Source of the DNA: an uncultured Eubacteriales bacterium
Lineage (GTDB): Bacteria > Bacillota > Clostridia > Christensenellales > CAG-138
Length of the DNA: 64,000 nt
Direction of reading: 5' to 3'
Assembly (NCBI GenBank): GCA_900540495.1
Contig: UQGA01000002.1
Coordinates: 105,704-169,703 of the forward strand
In this document: positions 63,485 to 64,000 of the stretch, piece by piece
Numbering within the stretch: the stretch's first letter is position 1
Layout of the letters: the number at the start of each line of letters is the position of its first letter
Position numbers and translations under genes: made by a program
The notes under the pieces: generated by a model
Databases searched by the model: none
The model's input: only the letters and a program-made list of their open reading frames with translations
Told to the model about the DNA's origin: nothing

Positions 63485-64000
63485 ATGTACGCTAAATATG
63501 TAAAACGGCCATTGGACTTTCTCTTGTCGCTGTGTGCGATCGTTGTCCTCAGTCCATTGTTTTTGTTTCTTACGACCCTGGGAGCGATAAAGATGAAGGG
63601 CAATCCGTTCTTTGCGCAAGAACGCCCAGGTTGGCATGAGAAGATTTTTAAGCTTATTAAATTTCGAACAATGACGAATGAGAGGAATGAGAGTGGCGAA
63701 CTTTTGCCAGATAAAGATAGATTGAACCGATATGGACAGTTTCTTCGTTCCACTTCGTTAGATGAACTGCCTGAGCTTTTCAATATCCTCATTGGACAGA
63801 TGAGTATTATCGGCCCGCGCCCTCTGTTGGTTCGTTACTTGCCGCGGTACAATGCTGAGCAGCATCATCGCCATGATGTCAGACCTGGTTTAACTGGTTA
63901 TGCGCAAGCACATGGTCGTAATGCTGTATCGTGGGATGATAGATTTAAGATGGATGTCTGGTATACAAAAAATGTGACGCTTAAGGTGGATATTGAAGTT
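63485..64000 (+). CDS. PglC/WcaJ-type phosphoglycosyl transferase (5' part, cut by window edge)
   Basis: The first 172 residues of a bacterial sugar transferase, continuing past the right edge. An N-terminal re-entrant hydrophobic segment (LLSLCAIVVLSPLFLFLTTL) is followed by the family motifs QERPGWHEKIFKLIKFRTM, RSTSLDELPELFNIL, MSIIGPRPLL and RPGLTGYAQAHGRN. The catalytic Asp-Glu pair is in SLDELPEL. It transfers phospho-sugar, probably bacillosamine-like, from UDP to undecaprenyl phosphate. GAGGTTGGGA lies before the ATG. Codon usage is clearly AT-richer than the rest of the window, a sign of transfer. Confidence 0.93.
   Translation, partial: MYAKYVKRPLDFLLSLCAIVVLSPLFLFLTTLGAIKMKGNPFFAQERPGWHEKIFKLIKFRTMTNERNESGELLPDKDRLNRYGQFLRSTSLDELPELFNILIGQMSIIGPRPLLVRYLPRYNAEQHHRHDVRPGLTGYAQAHGRNAVSWDDRFKMDVWYTKNVTLKVDIEV

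Overview
The window is about 63% G+C and packed with genes. It looks like a piece of chromosome from an endospore-forming, Gram-positive-lineage anaerobe of the class Clostridia. The evidence is a Firmicutes-type division and cell-wall cluster (mraZ-rsmH-ftsL-PBP2 with PASTA domains-murE-mraY-murD-ftsW-murA-divIB), a MurE with the meso-diaminopimelate DNPR motif, a cotJABC spore-coat operon, a glgB-glgC-glgD-glgA glycogen operon with the Firmicutes-specific GlgD, an ACT/UPF0210 pair, and strong Shine-Dalgarno sequences before most genes. The high G+C points to a Christensenellales-like or other high-GC clostridial lineage, but the exact taxon is an inference. I see no rRNA, tRNA, CRISPR array, insertion sequence or intact prophage.

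Layout. 1-1.03 kb (minus): end of an operon with a sugar O-acetyltransferase and an rRNA m5C methyltransferase cut by the window edge. 1.28-4.98 kb (plus): a three-gene MacB-type ABC export system. 5.1-8.7 kb: ACT protein, UPF0210, a ProX-type tRNA deacylase and an M29 aminopeptidase. 8.8-14.8 kb: a PIG-L-like/NAGPA fusion, a VanZ protein and a polysaccharide deacetylase (the last two apparently leaderless), then a MATE transporter. 15-17.6 kb: an acyltransferase and a GltS-type symporter. 17.8-19.6 kb: an ECF sigma factor, a 59-residue protein and a VNG-repeat protein of unknown function. 19.8-32.8 kb (minus): the dcw cluster, lacking murF and murG. 33-37.4 kb (plus): the two subunits of a type IIA topoisomerase. 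37.5-40.9 kb (minus): lgt, a small membrane protein, a cupin and AlaX, with a 21/22-bp tandem array between the last two. 41-48 kb (plus): glycogen synthesis and a HAD phosphatase. 48.2-50.1 kb: a NatAB-like ABC exporter. 50.2-53.8 kb (minus): isochorismatase, rRNA methyltransferase, rplT-rpmI-infC behind a consensus promoter and an L20-type attenuator, and a MoaB/MoaE-like fusion. 53.9-57.9 kb: MFS transporter, GDPD, two small proteins, hibernation factor. 58.3-59.4 kb: cotJABC. 59.7-64 kb (plus): start of a surface-glycan cluster.

The most unusual part is that last cluster. It opens with a long leader and a specialised NusG paralogue (LoaP/UpxY-like). Next is a protein joining a degenerate tyrosine-recombinase fold to a NeuD/PglD-like acyltransferase fold. 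A DegT/PglE-type aminotransferase and a PglC-type phosphoglycosyl transferase in much lower-GC DNA follow, and the window ends inside the latter. The enzymes fit synthesis of a UDP-bacillosamine-like amino sugar and its transfer to a lipid carrier. The NusG paralogue probably lets polymerase read through the long operon. What the recombinase-like domain does there is unknown.
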